Positions 18,344 through 28,100 of a stretch of 46,118 bases of DNA are shown piece by piece. The notes below the pieces were generated by a model. It had not been told where the DNA came from, did not search any database, and worked only from the letters and a program-made list of their open reading frames with translations. Position 1 is the stretch's first letter; the number at the start of each line of letters is the position of its first letter. The translations under genes were made by a program, and so were the position numbers. Source of the stretch: Xenococcus sp. MO_188.B8 (lineage in GTDB: Bacteria; Cyanobacteriota; Cyanobacteriia; Cyanobacteriales; Xenococcaceae); contig JASJDR010000025.1 of assembly GCA_030065615.1 (NCBI GenBank), positions 1-46,118 on the forward strand, written 5' to 3'.

Positions 18344-19272
18344 TTCTTTGTGGCTGGTTTGGGTATTTTTAGATCTCTAGCAATCACTGTTTCAAGCTCA
18401 CTAATGGTATCTCTCTTACCTGGAAAAATATGAGCATTCTTGAGTTCACAGTTTTTGGCAATTTTTCCCCCAATCCATAGCTCATCTGGATCGACATCTC
18501 CTAAGTTAACAGACTCAGTTAGATTATTTGATATTGACGGTTCTGCATATACTCCGGGTCTCGTTTCTAATTGTTCAAAACAATAAAATATATCTGGTGA
18601 GCTATTCTCCGTCCAACGAAAAACCATGCTTTCAGGGGAAAAGTCATAGCAAAATACATTATTATGTCCTCCTACCTTGCGGATAGACATTAATCCCTCT
18701 AACACTTGAAAAATTCGAGATTTATCTTTGAGATGATTGCAATCTAAACCAAACACATATTGATAACGGGTATTATGAAATTCAATGAAATGTAGAGAAG
18801 TACGATCTTTTTCCCCACTTTTGGAGTTAAAAGTTACTCCACCATCAAAAGGAGTGAGAGAAAATGCACGGTTAACTCCCAATGCACCTAATCTTTGGCT
18901 AGGTCTGGGTTGAGGTTGTTCATTCTCTTCATTGTCTGAATCATTTTCATTAACTTCTTCTACGACTTCTGATCTAGCAGCTTCAGTACGGAGATAGCCC
19001 AAAACATCATCATCAATAAATTTTACCGGATCATATCTGTCATCTAACAAGTTATTTCTGAACTCATCCCCATTCCAATTACGATTAACAGGATAGCCTT
19101 GTTGTTGCCAGTAATAACGTAATGACCAACGAATCGCATCACTATTAACTACAGAATGAATTTTATTGTGCCACTTGGCTTTTTGTAGAGGACTAACGTT
19201 ACCTTTTCTTTGCCCATGATTCAAAGATGCTGAACCATATTGAGTCATCAAAGTGCCAAACAAATAGTACAT
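18340..19272 (-). CDS. cas7: Cas7 (DevR/Cst2-like), Cascade backbone subunit
   Basis: The protein has 310 residues. DevR-family features include an N-terminal FGTLMTQYGSASLNHGQRKG strand-loop, the block RLGALGVNRAFSLTPFDGGV, the segment SLHFIEFHNTRYQYVFGLD, and GLMSIRKVGGHNNVFCYDFS. Cas7 polymerises along crRNA in type I complexes. A charged low-complexity insert lies at about 104-122 (VEEVNENDSDNEENEQPQPR). It sits between cas8 and the cas5 stub in the operon. The regulatory label 'Dev' comes from the Myxococcus devTRS operon of the same subtype. Confidence 0.85.
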   Translation of the reverse strand: MYYLFGTLMTQYGSASLNHGQRKGNVSPLQKAKWHNKIHSVVNSDAIRWSLRYYWQQQGYPVNRNWNGDEFRNNLLDDRYDPVKFIDDDVLGYLRTEAARSEVVEEVNENDSDNEENEQPQPRPSQRLGALGVNRAFSLTPFDGGVTFNSKSGEKDRTSLHFIEFHNTRYQYVFGLDCNHLKDKSRIFQVLEGLMSIRKVGGHNNVFCYDFSPESMVFRWTENSSPDIFYCFEQLETRPGVYAEPSISNNLTESVNLGDVDPDELWIGGKIAKNCELKNAHIFPGKRDTISELETVIARDLKIPKPATKK

Positions 19273-19288
19273 AGATTTGTGGATTAAC

Positions 19289-20944
19289 TTAATTTACAAG
19301 TTTTGAGTGTTCTTCTATATTTGCTGCTATTTCCTGAAAAACCTCTATTATTGGTTGTATATACAAAAATAAAATAGCTGCTTGAGAATTAATACTAACT
19401 AACACAGTCCAAAACTTAATTGGTACATTACGTAGGGAAAATTTTTGTGGCTTATAACTAGCTAAAGCGATTAAGGCTAAGTTTCTAGTTTTGCGCCAAG
19501 CTATTTCATTAACAATAAGAGGTAAAATTTCTTCCCACTTTTCATACAAAGCAGCATTCAGACCTGCTCTGGCTAAAAAATCAGATAGAAAGTCTTCTAA
19601 GGATTGTTGATCGTAACATCGGCTCAATTCTCCTCTGATTCTTTCATATTCTTGCCCTATTCTAGGTATATCTCCTTCTTTAGTTCGACCATAAATTTTG
19701 GCATAGATTTTTCTTAGGGCTTCATGAAAAGCCCGAATAAAGTCTTTATAGTTTACTAGTTCTTGATCTTGTTCAATCATGGCAAATAATCCCTTACGAT
19801 TAAAAGCTAATTGTTTGGCGAGATCTCCTAATTGATTTCTTTGATAAATAATCTCCCAAAAGTCTTTCCACCAAGGGTGGTTATGGGCTAAATTGTTAGT
19901 GATCATAGCCCTTATAGAGTTAACTTTAACTGTAAATTCAGATTTTTTTCGGTTAGGAAAAATTCGATTCTCTTGAAAATATTCCGGAACAAATTGATAA
20001 TTTTTAATTGCCTTATAAGTAATTGTGAAATCCTGAATCTTTACTAAGGCTCTTTGTTGTGATGTTTTATTGGGCTTTTCGTATTGTAAAATTTGACAGT
20101 ATTCATCATCCCTTGGAGCATTTAAGCCTTGAGTATAATAATACTTTAATGCCGCTTCTGCTAAATTAGTGACATAATAATCCTGGTAGTTAATATTCTT
20201 TAAGTTCCAGCATCTTAGAGCTGCTTCTTCTAAGTTATTTATCTCAGGAATAACGATTAAGTATCTAGTGAGTCGTTTATTATGATTTTGAATATAGTCA
20301 GATTCTAGAATGTAATATTGGCAAATTAAAGGCAAAAATAATAGAGCTAAAGCATATTCTACTTTCTCTTCTATGTTAGTGATTTTATTTAGTTTGGCAT
20401 GCCGAACAGTTGCTCCTGGATACAACCAACTAACAATTTTGATATAATCTTCGATTAAGTAACCAGATTCATCACATAATTTTTCAGCGAATTTTTGATG
20501 TGCATACCATTTCAATGCCTTATACTCTAATGCTATCTGATTATTCTTAACATTAAATAATTCTGAGTTTATCTTTTCTTTTTTATAAAATTTGTTGTGT
20601 CTTAAAAATGTATCATTAATTGCTTGGTGAATGTGTATTTGATTAATTAAATCCATTGAAGAATAGTTCAATCCTGCAAAACTTATTAATCCTTGTTGAT
20701 TAATTTGAAAAGATTGCTTTAATAACCAATCTAATACAGGAAAATCTTGTCCTTGCCAGTTAAGACTAATAGAAGTTGATGTTAAATCCCAGGTCAGATT
20801 ACCAGGACGTTCCGCAGGGGTAAGGAATTTTTTGGCTAATTGTTTTAATGTCATCCATAATCCTGCCATTCCTCCACGATGAATTATTGTGGTATCAGAA
20901 GCTTGTATTGAAAGGAATATTTTAGGTTTGTTGGTTCCAATCAT
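19289..20944 (-). CDS. cas8: Cas8 of the MYXAN (Cmx8) type
   Basis: From ATG 20944 (MIGTNKPKIFLSIQ) there are 551 codons; the upstream in-frame start at 20977 would lie deeper inside cas6. The N-terminal pattern with IIHRGGMAGLWMTLKQLAKK is typical of Cmx8/DevT large subunits. The protein is lysine-, tyrosine- and asparagine-rich with no nuclease motif. Cas8 recognises the PAM and helps recruit Cas3. The start overlaps the cas6 stop by 23 bases. Subtype assignment rests mainly on the neighbours, which are more conserved. Confidence 0.75.
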   Translation of the reverse strand: MIGTNKPKIFLSIQASDTTIIHRGGMAGLWMTLKQLAKKFLTPAERPGNLTWDLTSTSISLNWQGQDFPVLDWLLKQSFQINQQGLISFAGLNYSSMDLINQIHIHQAINDTFLRHNKFYKKEKINSELFNVKNNQIALEYKALKWYAHQKFAEKLCDESGYLIEDYIKIVSWLYPGATVRHAKLNKITNIEEKVEYALALLFLPLICQYYILESDYIQNHNKRLTRYLIVIPEINNLEEAALRCWNLKNINYQDYYVTNLAEAALKYYYTQGLNAPRDDEYCQILQYEKPNKTSQQRALVKIQDFTITYKAIKNYQFVPEYFQENRIFPNRKKSEFTVKVNSIRAMITNNLAHNHPWWKDFWEIIYQRNQLGDLAKQLAFNRKGLFAMIEQDQELVNYKDFIRAFHEALRKIYAKIYGRTKEGDIPRIGQEYERIRGELSRCYDQQSLEDFLSDFLARAGLNAALYEKWEEILPLIVNEIAWRKTRNLALIALASYKPQKFSLRNVPIKFWTVLVSINSQAAILFLYIQPIIEVFQEIAANIEEHSKLVN

Positions 20945-21593
20945 TTTGATTATTCCAGGAAGGAACAAATACTCCACACATCATTTTTTTCTTTCCCCCA
21001 ATACCATGTTGTTGTAGTTTCAAAGAATCTTCTTCACTTAAATCCTTGACTTCTACTCCATAGCCCCTGATGGGAAAAGTTCCGATCTCTTTTCTCATCA
21101 CAAGTTGTCTACACTGAAGTTGACCGTTCTTTTTTTTCAGAATATCAATATTTCCTTGAATTCCTAAATCTTCTAATTGACGCTGTGCTGCTTCTAAGAA
21201 AACTTGGGGCTTGATGCACCGTCGAATTATAACTAATCGGGAGTAAAGAACAGAACATGGGGTTAATTGTTTATATTCAGGAATACCTATATAAAATTGA
21301 TCTTGACCAATATTAAAAGTTTGCCCTGCTAGAAATTCATATACTAAAGGGATGTGTTCTATTTGTATTCTTATTTGAAGTTTAGAGCGACTTGTAAGGC
21401 GGAGTTGCTTATTGGATTGAGGAATACCTGCTATGGGATGGATACTAATATTCTTTAATTCATGCAGAGTAGGACAAATACGGGATAGTGCAGAATAAAC
21501 TAGGTAGCCATTATCTAGGGGCAGTAATTTACCGCCTAAAGGAAAGACAAGATCTACAGAGGGAGAATCACTTTCGTATTCCAAAGAAACCAT
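20922..21593 (-). CDS. cas6: Cas6 (Cmx6-type) crRNA-processing endoribonuclease
   Basis: The protein has 223 residues. The Cmx6 signature is clear: VDLVFPLGGKLLPLDNGYLV and YSALSRICP near the start, then GIPQSNKQLRLTSRSKLQIR, and at the end QQHGIGGKKKMMCGVFVP, the glycine-rich Cas6 loop. Cas6 cuts CRISPR repeat RNA. It is the first gene of the operon cas6-cas8-cas7-cas5', so the promoter should lie in 21594-22008. No CRISPR repeats are visible nearby, so its substrate would have to come from elsewhere in the genome. Confidence 0.85.
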   Translation of the reverse strand: MVSLEYESDSPSVDLVFPLGGKLLPLDNGYLVYSALSRICPTLHELKNISIHPIAGIPQSNKQLRLTSRSKLQIRIQIEHIPLVYEFLAGQTFNIGQDQFYIGIPEYKQLTPCSVLYSRLVIIRRCIKPQVFLEAAQRQLEDLGIQGNIDILKKKNGQLQCRQLVMRKEIGTFPIRGYGVEVKDLSEEDSLKLQQHGIGGKKKMMCGVFVPSWNNQNDWNQQT

Positions 21594-22008
21594 GATTCAT
21601 AATTTTTTTAATTTTAATTTGAGGATCAAAAATAAAAGTATTAAATAATACTCCAACTATAATTTTGACATTTAGATTATAGAACTTCTGTATTGATATA
21701 ATTATTACAAATAGTTAAGATGGCAAACTGTGATCTTGAGGAGATTTGCTTTGTAAGAGCTGATTTGTAAATCTTTGTTTTTATTATCCTGAAAAAATAT
21801 TACCTCAGTTTATGGAGGGCAAGAAGACTCAGAGTCAATAGCCAACTAAGAAATAAGTAACCCTATAGTTCGGGGCGAAATATCCTTCTTTTCTTTGAAA
21901 GTTAAATGCTATAAAATCTTTCCATATCTTTTGTATTGTATGAATAACGAAGAAGTATACTTGCCCGCGATCGCTAATTGACAATTAAGTTCAACTATAG
22001 ATTCAATA
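21594..22008. other. AT-rich intergenic stretch upstream of the cas operon
   Basis: No reading frame, CRISPR repeat or transposon end is visible. It must contain the promoter of the minus-strand cas6 operon and the 3' end of the metal cluster. Confidence 0.5.
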
Positions 22009-22299
22009 TTACTTATGCAGCTTTTTAACTTTTTTATTGATTTGCAGCCACATTGTAATCCCTGTAATAGCTAAAAATAAAACCCCAAAAGCGTTAAGAA
22101 AAGGATAAATAAGTTCTAGATTGATGCTGCCAAACTTGCCTCTGTGTAAGTCCAATAACCAGAGAAAATCTTCACTCTTACCCTTAATTACAGCTACTTG
22201 AAACAATGATCCCGTAATCGCCGTCAGAAATATGGGCAAAAACATAATTGGGGCAAGAATATAGTGAAAGTGACGCAAACGAGCTTTAGTAATTGACAT
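22009..22299 (-). CDS. Small PepSY-type membrane protein
   Basis: The protein has 96 residues. Two hydrophobic segments at about 13-35 (HYILAPIMFLPIFLTAITGS) and 66-85 (FLNAFGVLFLAITGITMW) flank a short loop containing LWLLDLHRGKFG. The pattern of H, then P-x-x-x-T-G-x-x-x-Q, then LDLHRG is that of PepSY-associated transmembrane proteins. It is last of the minus-strand small genes of the metal cluster, 28 bases after the gene at 22328. Function unknown; a role in membrane redox or metal handling is a guess from context. Confidence 0.6.
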   Translation of the reverse strand: MSITKARLRHFHYILAPIMFLPIFLTAITGSLFQVAVIKGKSEDFLWLLDLHRGKFGSINLELIYPFLNAFGVLFLAITGITMWLQINKKVKKLHK

Positions 22300-22327
22300 A
22301 GCGATATAATTTTAAGTCGAAAAGCAT

Positions 22328-22894
22328 TTATTTCTCAAGCTTATAACCCCTAATTTCATTGTATTTTTGGATTTGCTCGGAGGATAAAAGTGGGGTCACA
22401 CTCAAATGTGCTTGTAAGTGAGTTTTTCTTAATTTTCCATAGAGTTGTCCTAATTGATTAGTGTCTTTTTCTAGTTCGGTACTATTAATGCTTCCTGAAG
22501 CAAAAGCATCGCTGAGTTGTTGTTCTTTCGCAATAATAATTTGTCCGAGACTTTTAGCCCGAGACTGCATCTGCTCAAAGACTGCTTGAATTTCTTTTGT
22601 CTGTTGAGTAGAAAGGTTTAATTGAGAACGTAAATCCAAGATATGCCGAGGCCCTGGATAGCCATTGAGTTCTGCCATGCGTGCGTAGCCAGCACCCTTA
22701 CCATTGAGAAGTTCACTAACTTCTTCATCACTCAACCCTCTTACAGAAGAATCTAGTTGTTCGACATATGGTGAGGTTGTTTCTAGATCTTCATGACTAT
22801 GATGATGCTGTTGAGCCAAAGCTGTCAGGCCAAAAGCAGCGAGCGAAAAACCCAAGAAAAAACTGAAATATTTAATTATTTGCCTATTCATCAT
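22328..22894 (-). CDS. Exported Spy/CpxP-like periplasmic protein
   Basis: From ATG 22894 there are about 188 residues; the upstream TTG at 22906 is less likely. A signal peptide (IIKYFSFFLGFSLAAFGLTA) ends near LAQ, followed by a histidine motif QHHHSHED. The mature part is helical, with GYPGPRHILDLRSQLNLSTQ and TPLLSSEQIQKYNEIRGY, resembling the LTxxQ repeats of Spy/CpxP proteins and periplasmic metal sensors. A metal-binding or chaperone function in the periplasm is inferred from the histidines and from its place in the metal cluster. Confidence 0.6.
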   Translation of the reverse strand: MMNRQIIKYFSFFLGFSLAAFGLTALAQQHHHSHEDLETTSPYVEQLDSSVRGLSDEEVSELLNGKGAGYARMAELNGYPGPRHILDLRSQLNLSTQQTKEIQAVFEQMQSRAKSLGQIIIAKEQQLSDAFASGSINSTELEKDTNQLGQLYGKLRKTHLQAHLSVTPLLSSEQIQKYNEIRGYKLEK

Positions 22895-22951
22895 GATTAC
22901 GAGCAACTTAAATCGGCGATTAAGTATCGTCTGTTTAGTACTATCTATTAT

Positions 22952-23230
22952 CTATCGCTTGTGCAGCCAACGTTTGAATCCTAATAATAAAAAAGGACTA
23001 GCTATAAGTAAGACAAAAATTGACTCTTCTAAACCTGGTATTAAAGCTATGGATTCGGGTTCAGTTGGAGTAACAATTTCTGGAATAGTTAGAGATTCTG
23101 TATTTGATTGAGAATTACTATTATCTTTCACAGAAATGTTTTCTATCGCTTCTTCTATTGGCTTAGAAGGAGTTTCTGGGGTGACTGTTTCTTTTTGCTG
23201 ATGGGAATGTCCGCTATGGGCTAGTAACAT
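22952..23230 (-). CDS. Small His-tagged single-span membrane protein
   Basis: The protein has 92 residues. The N-terminus MLLAHSGHSHQQKE is histidine-rich, and residues 15-65 are Glu/Pro/Thr/Ser-rich and disordered. One membrane segment lies near the C-terminus (SIFVLLIASPFLLLGFKRWL), ending in basic residues that should stay in the cytoplasm. I do not recognise a family. Its histidines and location suggest metal binding at the membrane surface. Confidence 0.5.
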   Translation of the reverse strand: MLLAHSGHSHQQKETVTPETPSKPIEEAIENISVKDNSNSQSNTESLTIPEIVTPTEPESIALIPGLEESIFVLLIASPFLLLGFKRWLHKR

Positions 23231-23309
23231 TGTGGTTTTCGTTATTTAGTAACTGGATCGTCTGGTTCCCAACTTAATTATCAATACCATTCAATCTTTG
23301 AAATTCAAA

Positions 23310-23738
23310 TTAAGAATTTAGGGATACACTGGAAATAAGAGGACACACTTCTTCACTATCCGATTTGGGATTGGGGTTATTTATCCAAGCAGTGCGATAT
23401 TCTTCTAATTCTGCTTTAAATAAAGTCGTTTGCTTAATTTGGATTTCTAGTTGCTCGATCTTCTTATCTAGTAAGTTTTGTACTAAGTTACAAGGTTTTT
23501 CTCCGCGATCTCTGACATCGAGAATTTGTTTGATTTCTTCTAGAGTAAATCCAAGAGCTTGGGCTTTTTTGATGAATTCTACTTGTTGACTAGCATCGAG
23601 ACTGTAGTAACGATAACCATTATTTCCCCGTTGCACGGGATGTAAAACTCCTAAATCGCTATAGTAACGTAAAGTACCTACAGCAATACCTGTTTGTTTG
23701 GCTAGTTCGCCAATTTTGAGATAGGCTACTTGGCTCAT
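23310..23738 (-). CDS. MerR-family metal-responsive regulator
   Basis: The protein has 142 residues. A MerR helix-turn-helix (LKIGELAKQTGIAVGTLRYY, SDLGVLHP) and second wing (NGYRYYSLD) are followed by the dimerisation helix. Cysteines C83 (EKPCNLVQNLL) and C132 (EEVCPLI) correspond to metal-ligand positions in MerR, ZntR and CueR types. The spacing does not settle which metal. An operator-like palindrome with 20-bp spaced -35 and -10 boxes lies 38 bases upstream, so it probably autoregulates. The same palindrome precedes the gene at 24407 and copA, so its regulon can be read directly from the sequence. Confidence 0.85.
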   Translation of the reverse strand: MSQVAYLKIGELAKQTGIAVGTLRYYSDLGVLHPVQRGNNGYRYYSLDASQQVEFIKKAQALGFTLEEIKQILDVRDRGEKPCNLVQNLLDKKIEQLEIQIKQTTLFKAELEEYRTAWINNPNPKSDSEEVCPLISSVSLNS

Positions 23739-23768
23739 GGTTGCTTCGCTGCATATTATTTATTTTTT

Positions 23769-23803
23769 AGTCTAAACTCTATAGTCAACTGTAGAGTCAA
23801 GAA
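23769..23803 (-). promoter_or_regulatory. MerR-type operator/promoter of the merR-family gene
   Basis: An imperfect 22-bp palindrome at 23776-23797 has core CTCTACAGTTGACTATAGAG on the minus strand. It is flanked by -35-like TTGACT and -10-like TAGACT with a 20-bp spacer, the over-long spacing characteristic of MerR-activated promoters. Confidence 0.75.
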
Positions 23804-23828
23804 AAAGATAATTAATGGTCAATAAAAA

Positions 23829-24086
23829 TCAAAGAGGCTGTCCAATACCTACAGCTTTTAATTGTTCTGTGTTAGGTTTTCCTGTCAAGACTAAACGACC
23901 ATTCACAGCGATCGCTGGTACTCCATTAACTCCATATTGCTCTGCTTGAGCCAAATCTGCTGGTTCTCTTAAGTCATAAACTGATACCTGACAACTAGAA
24001 CAAGCTAATTCCTGTACCAATTTGACAGTTGAATCGCAGAGAGGACAGTCGGCGGTAAAAATTTCTATTTGACGTTTATTCCTCAT
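23829..24086 (-). CDS. Thioredoxin-fold protein with CPLC motif
   Basis: The protein has 85 residues, a complete small glutaredoxin/thioredoxin-like fold: strand RQIEIFTADCPLCDSTVKLV with CPLC at about residues 15-18, a second pair CSSC at 29-32, and the cis-proline segment GVNGVPAIAVNGRL. No signal peptide, so cytoplasmic. Such proteins often accompany metal-resistance genes. A disulfide reductase or metal-trafficking role is inferred. It lies 90 bases upstream of the MerR-family gene on the same strand. Confidence 0.65.
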   Translation of the reverse strand: MRNKRQIEIFTADCPLCDSTVKLVQELACSSCQVSVYDLREPADLAQAEQYGVNGVPAIAVNGRLVLTGKPNTEQLKAVGIGQPL

Positions 24087-24175
24087 TTCACCTCAATTTT
24101 GCAATTGGCTAAAAATTCTCTGCTTATTGAAATCCAATCATTCAAGATAACGATTATTGTCTCCTAATTATTCAA

Positions 24176-24367
24176 CTAAGGAGAATTTTGATTTTCAGGT
24201 AGTTGGGGATAATTACAATTGTTATATCTTCCGCCAAACCATCCATCCATCATTCTGCCTCTTCCGAACCACATCATCCCAGACATGCCTATGAAACCGA
24301 TTATGATAACGAGAGCGACACCTGAGACGAAACCGATTACGCCATAGGTCATTGGTTTACTATTCAT
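24176..24367 (-). CDS. Small Met/Gly-rich membrane protein
   Basis: About 63 residues from ATG 24367 (MNSKPMTYG), chosen because GGAG lies 9 bases upstream; in-frame starts at 24376 and 24382 are also possible. One membrane segment (VIGFVSGVALVIIIGFIGMS) is followed by a Met/Trp/Arg/Gly-rich stretch (GMMWFGRGRMMDGWFGGRYN). No family recognised. The methionines suit soft-metal binding. Directly downstream of the gene at 24407. Confidence 0.5.
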   Translation of the reverse strand: MNSKPMTYGVIGFVSGVALVIIIGFIGMSGMMWFGRGRMMDGWFGGRYNNCNYPQLPENQNSP

Positions 24368-24406
24368 AGACTTCATCTCCACAAAATTTGCTTCAACTGT
24401 AGATAT

Positions 24407-25009
24407 TCATCGATTAAACTGATTTCCTCTCCAACCGTGCCAAACAGGAAACCCACTGTCATCCCTTAAAATCAAGGTTGCGTCTCCTTTCTTAACCGAA
24501 GCAGCCATGATCGCAGGTTGTCCAGCAAAGTTAACTTTTGAGCCTGTTACTTCAATTTTGTCCTGGGGCTGAATCTGAATGTCTTGGTTTTGGAGATACC
24601 ATGCTGGACCTAAGTGAACATCCAATGTTTCATCGCCTGTTTTCAACTGTAGATGCATTCCGCCCGACATCCCACCTCTGGGAGTAAAACTGTCCACGCT
24701 GACTACTTCCCCAGTGACAGTGGTCAGGTTATTCGGATCGTACATTCTGCCGTATTGAGAATGATGTCCCCAACCACCGCTTCCATGCCAACCTTGACCC
24801 ATCATCGAACCTTGTTGAGCTGTCCATTGCCGATGTCTTGGATAAGTTTGAGATTGATTGGATGTATCCCAACAAGGAGCGAAATTAGATTCGGACGTGG
24901 ATTGTGAGAAAGTATTTTGTGCCAAAAGAGGGGTAGAACTAAGTGCTAGTATGGCTACCCCAGTTATAGCAAGAGTTTTAATAGTTTTATTAGCTAGGTT
25001 GATTTTCAT
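24407..25009 (-). CDS. Exported Met/His-rich protein with C-terminal OB-like domain
   Basis: The protein has 200 residues. A signal peptide (TLAITGVAILALSSTPLLAQ) precedes a Met/Gly/His/Trp-rich region (SMMGQGWHGSGGWGHHSQYG). The C-terminal about 95 residues form a compact beta domain (TTVTGEVVSVDSFTP, DVHLGPAWYLQNQDIQIQPQ, DKIEVTGSKV) that looks OB-fold-like. The mature protein should be periplasmic. A MerR-type operator 48 bases upstream puts it under the same control as copA. Metal buffering is inferred. Confidence 0.6.
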   Translation of the reverse strand: MKINLANKTIKTLAITGVAILALSSTPLLAQNTFSQSTSESNFAPCWDTSNQSQTYPRHRQWTAQQGSMMGQGWHGSGGWGHHSQYGRMYDPNNLTTVTGEVVSVDSFTPRGGMSGGMHLQLKTGDETLDVHLGPAWYLQNQDIQIQPQDKIEVTGSKVNFAGQPAIMAASVKKGDATLILRDDSGFPVWHGWRGNQFNR

Positions 25010-25049
25010 TTTTCCTTGCTCCCACTATTCAACCTTTCTTCTACTTTCT

Positions 25050-25104
25050 ATGGTAAAGTCTCTAGTTGACTAGAGAGTATAGCTAATGCAATAAAAGTTA
25101 ACTT
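25050..25104 (-). promoter_or_regulatory. MerR-type operator plus AAAAGTTAACTT box upstream of the 24407 gene
   Basis: A near-palindrome centred in 25057-25078 (core CTCTAGTTGACTAGAGAG) is followed on the gene side by a -10-like TACCAT (minus strand). A second element AAAAGTTAACTT lies at 25093-25104. Both elements and their 14-base gap recur upstream of copA. Confidence 0.75.
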
Positions 25105-25141
25105 TTTTGCTTAGGGGAGACTTTAAGTCAGTTTTTACTGT

Positions 25142-28100
25142 TTATTTGACAGTATCTTGTAACGGAATAACTTCCTTCGGTGGGCGCTTTCTTTTAATTC
25201 TGGCCAATCCCGTAGTAATATCATCAACAAAGGTATAAACAATTGGAATCACAATTAGAGTCAGCAGGGTCGAAACCGTCAATCCCCCCAAAATTACTGT
25301 AGCGATGGGAGAATAGGCATCCATGCCAGTTTCGGGATAAAATGCCAGTCGCACAATTACAATCATAGTAGTCAAAGTAGTCATAAAAATTGCTTTGAGT
25401 CGTACTGGTCCAGCTTGACGGATGGCTTCGGCTCTAGGTACTCCTTCCTGTCGTTTAGTGAGGATTAGTTCTAGTAGCAGAATAGCAGCAGAGACGGAAA
25501 TACCAGAAAGAATAATAATTCCCAAGATTGAAACTGTCGAAAGAGTTTGTTGAGCTAGTAACAGTGCGCCAAATACCCCGATTAACTGTAGGGGAATTGA
25601 AAGCATCATGACTAGGGGTTGAATAAACGAACCAAATTGAATTACTAGAATTAAGTAAATCAAGATAATAGAAACTATCAAACCTTTAAGAAGACGATCA
25701 AATTCAATCATCATATCGGTCATATCCCCCATCGAATCCAAGCCATAACCAGGGGGGAAATCTAATTCTTCTCCCGCACGCATGGCGATCGCCATTGATA
25801 AATCCATTGAGGCAGGACTGGACTTGCGATAGTAACCATTGACATAAACTACTCGCTTACCGTTAACATGTTCGATTAAGGTTGGACCATATTCTCGTTT
25901 TAAAGTAGCAACGGTGCTGAGGGGAATTTGCTGTCCGTTGGGTGTAGTAATGTAGGTCGCTGCGAGATTTTGAGCAAAAAGGCGATCGCTTTCTTGGTAA
26001 CGGACTAAAATGGAATTTTGTCTCAGGTTAGGTCGATTATAGTATTTACGAGTAAATCCGCCATTGAGGGCATAACGAGCTTGTTCGGCGACCTCTTCAA
26101 TATTTAAGCCCAATTCTTGGGCGCGACGACGATCTATTTGTAATTGATATTCAGGTTGAGATAAAGCAGAACTGGTATGAGCCATTACCAATCCAGGAGT
26201 ATCTTGAGCAATTTCTAATACTTGGTTTGCCAATCTGTGTAATATGTCTAAATCTTCTCCATATACCGCAATTTGAATTGGTGCGGCTGAAGTTGCCATG
26301 ACGTCTACACCCATTTCTTTGATGGCAATGCGCCTGAGACCGGGAATAGTGCGACGGGCTTGAGCTTCTACCCCATCCATAACCTGCCAAATATCTCGGT
26401 CTCGTTCGTTTAAATCTTTGAGGGTAACGATCGCTGTAGCTGTATTGACGCTACCCATACTGTAACCACTAAAGTAGGTACTGTTACGGGTAATTTCAAA
26501 ACCAATATTCGAAGAGACTTTTTCGATTTCAGGTTGTTCTAAAAGAATTTCTTCAAACTGCTGGGCAACGAGATCGGTTTTACTAAAAGATGATCCTGGT
26601 TCTAATTCAATGGTGGCCACAAATTGTCCCGAATCCCCCAAAGGCATCATCTCTTGAGGAATTATGGGATAAAGGGCAAAAGCGAGAACAATAGTAGCAG
26701 CAGAGATCGCTAGAGTAATTTCTCGATTCTGTAAACAGACATCTAATAACCAGCCATAACCTTTTTCTAATGCCTGAAAACCATAACGGAAAGGAGATAG
26801 TAACCATTGCAACCAAGACTGACGATTTCCTTGGCGTTTCCCAATGGGTTTGAGGAAAAATGCGGCTAGGAGGGGAATTAGGGTAATAGAAACGATTAAC
26901 GAGGCAATAAAAGCAAATACCATTGGCAATATTAGCCCTTCAAACATTAACCCTGTTAAGCCTCCCGAAAGGATAGTGGGGATTAAAGCTGCAATCATTA
27001 CGCAGCTAGCAGCTGCACTAGCTAAAAATACTTCTCCCGTACCCTGAATAGCTGCCTGTCGGGGTGTTTTTCCTTCTTTTAATTTGCGATCTATTGAATC
27101 AATAACAATAATCGAATCATCTACCAGTTTCCCAATTGCCATCATCATTCCCACCAAAGTTGAAGAGTTGAGGGACATCGAGATAGGAATAAAGGGCAGC
27201 ATGGAAAGAGCGAGGGTAGTGGGAATGGAAATCATCACGATCGCTGTTGCCCGAAAATCCTCTAAAAACAGCAGAATTACTAACCCCGCCAGTGCCACAC
27301 TGATTAATAATTCTCCCGTAGTGCTATCTTTGATTAGCTCAACTAGGAATGAGTTGTCGTAAGCCTCCTCAAACTCTAACCCTGGATACTGAGACTCAAT
27401 TTTTTCCAGTTCCTTTCTCACTCTCGCAATTACTTGTGGGGAACTAGAGTCGGGTTTTTGAATAATGTTAACCGCTAAAGCCGATTCGCCATTATAACGA
27501 TAGCTACTGCGACGCTCTTCATAGGTATCTTTAACCTCAGCCAAATCTCGAACATAAACAATTTGCCCGTTCCTTTCCAAAATGGGGTAGTTCTTGACTA
27601 CCTGGGCATTGAGAGCGCGATCATCCGCCCGTACTAAGATCTCTTCGTCTCCTTGGGTTAGAACTCCTGCCCCCTTACTAACATTATTGTTATCTATTGC
27701 ATCTCTCACCTGAAGAATCGACAATCCGTAGGCTGCTAGTTTCTGGCGATCGACGATTACCTGTAGCTGTCGGCGATAACCCCCCGTAATGTAAACCGAT
27801 TGTACATCCTGAACGCTTGTCAGGCGGTCAACCAATGTATTATCGGCAAATTCCCGCAGCTTCACCCGATCCCAACCTTCAGCTTTGAGTGCCAGAGTAA
27901 GCACGGGACGATTGAGCGGATCGATCGGTAAAACCCAATAGGAACGAGTGTTAATCCCATCTAAAGGTAAATCTCCCTCCGCCGACTTCATTACACTTTG
28001 CACATCCCTAACTGCTTTATCAATGTCACCACCCCAGGCAAACTGAACCGTAACTAAAGATAAATCTTGTTGGGAACTAGAGCGCACGAAACGCACCCCA

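Noticed and set aside
4526..21593. A CRISPR-associated transposon made of tnsB-tnsC-tniQ plus the I-B-type Cascade genes
   Set aside because: The cas genes are about 10 kb away, separated by DISARM remnants, with cas5 truncated and no CRISPR array or second transposon end found. Nothing in the sequence links the two modules.
23365..23589. Plus-strand frame opposite the MerR-family gene
   Set aside because: It is a shadow of the clear MerR coding frame; its residues follow the complement of conserved codons.
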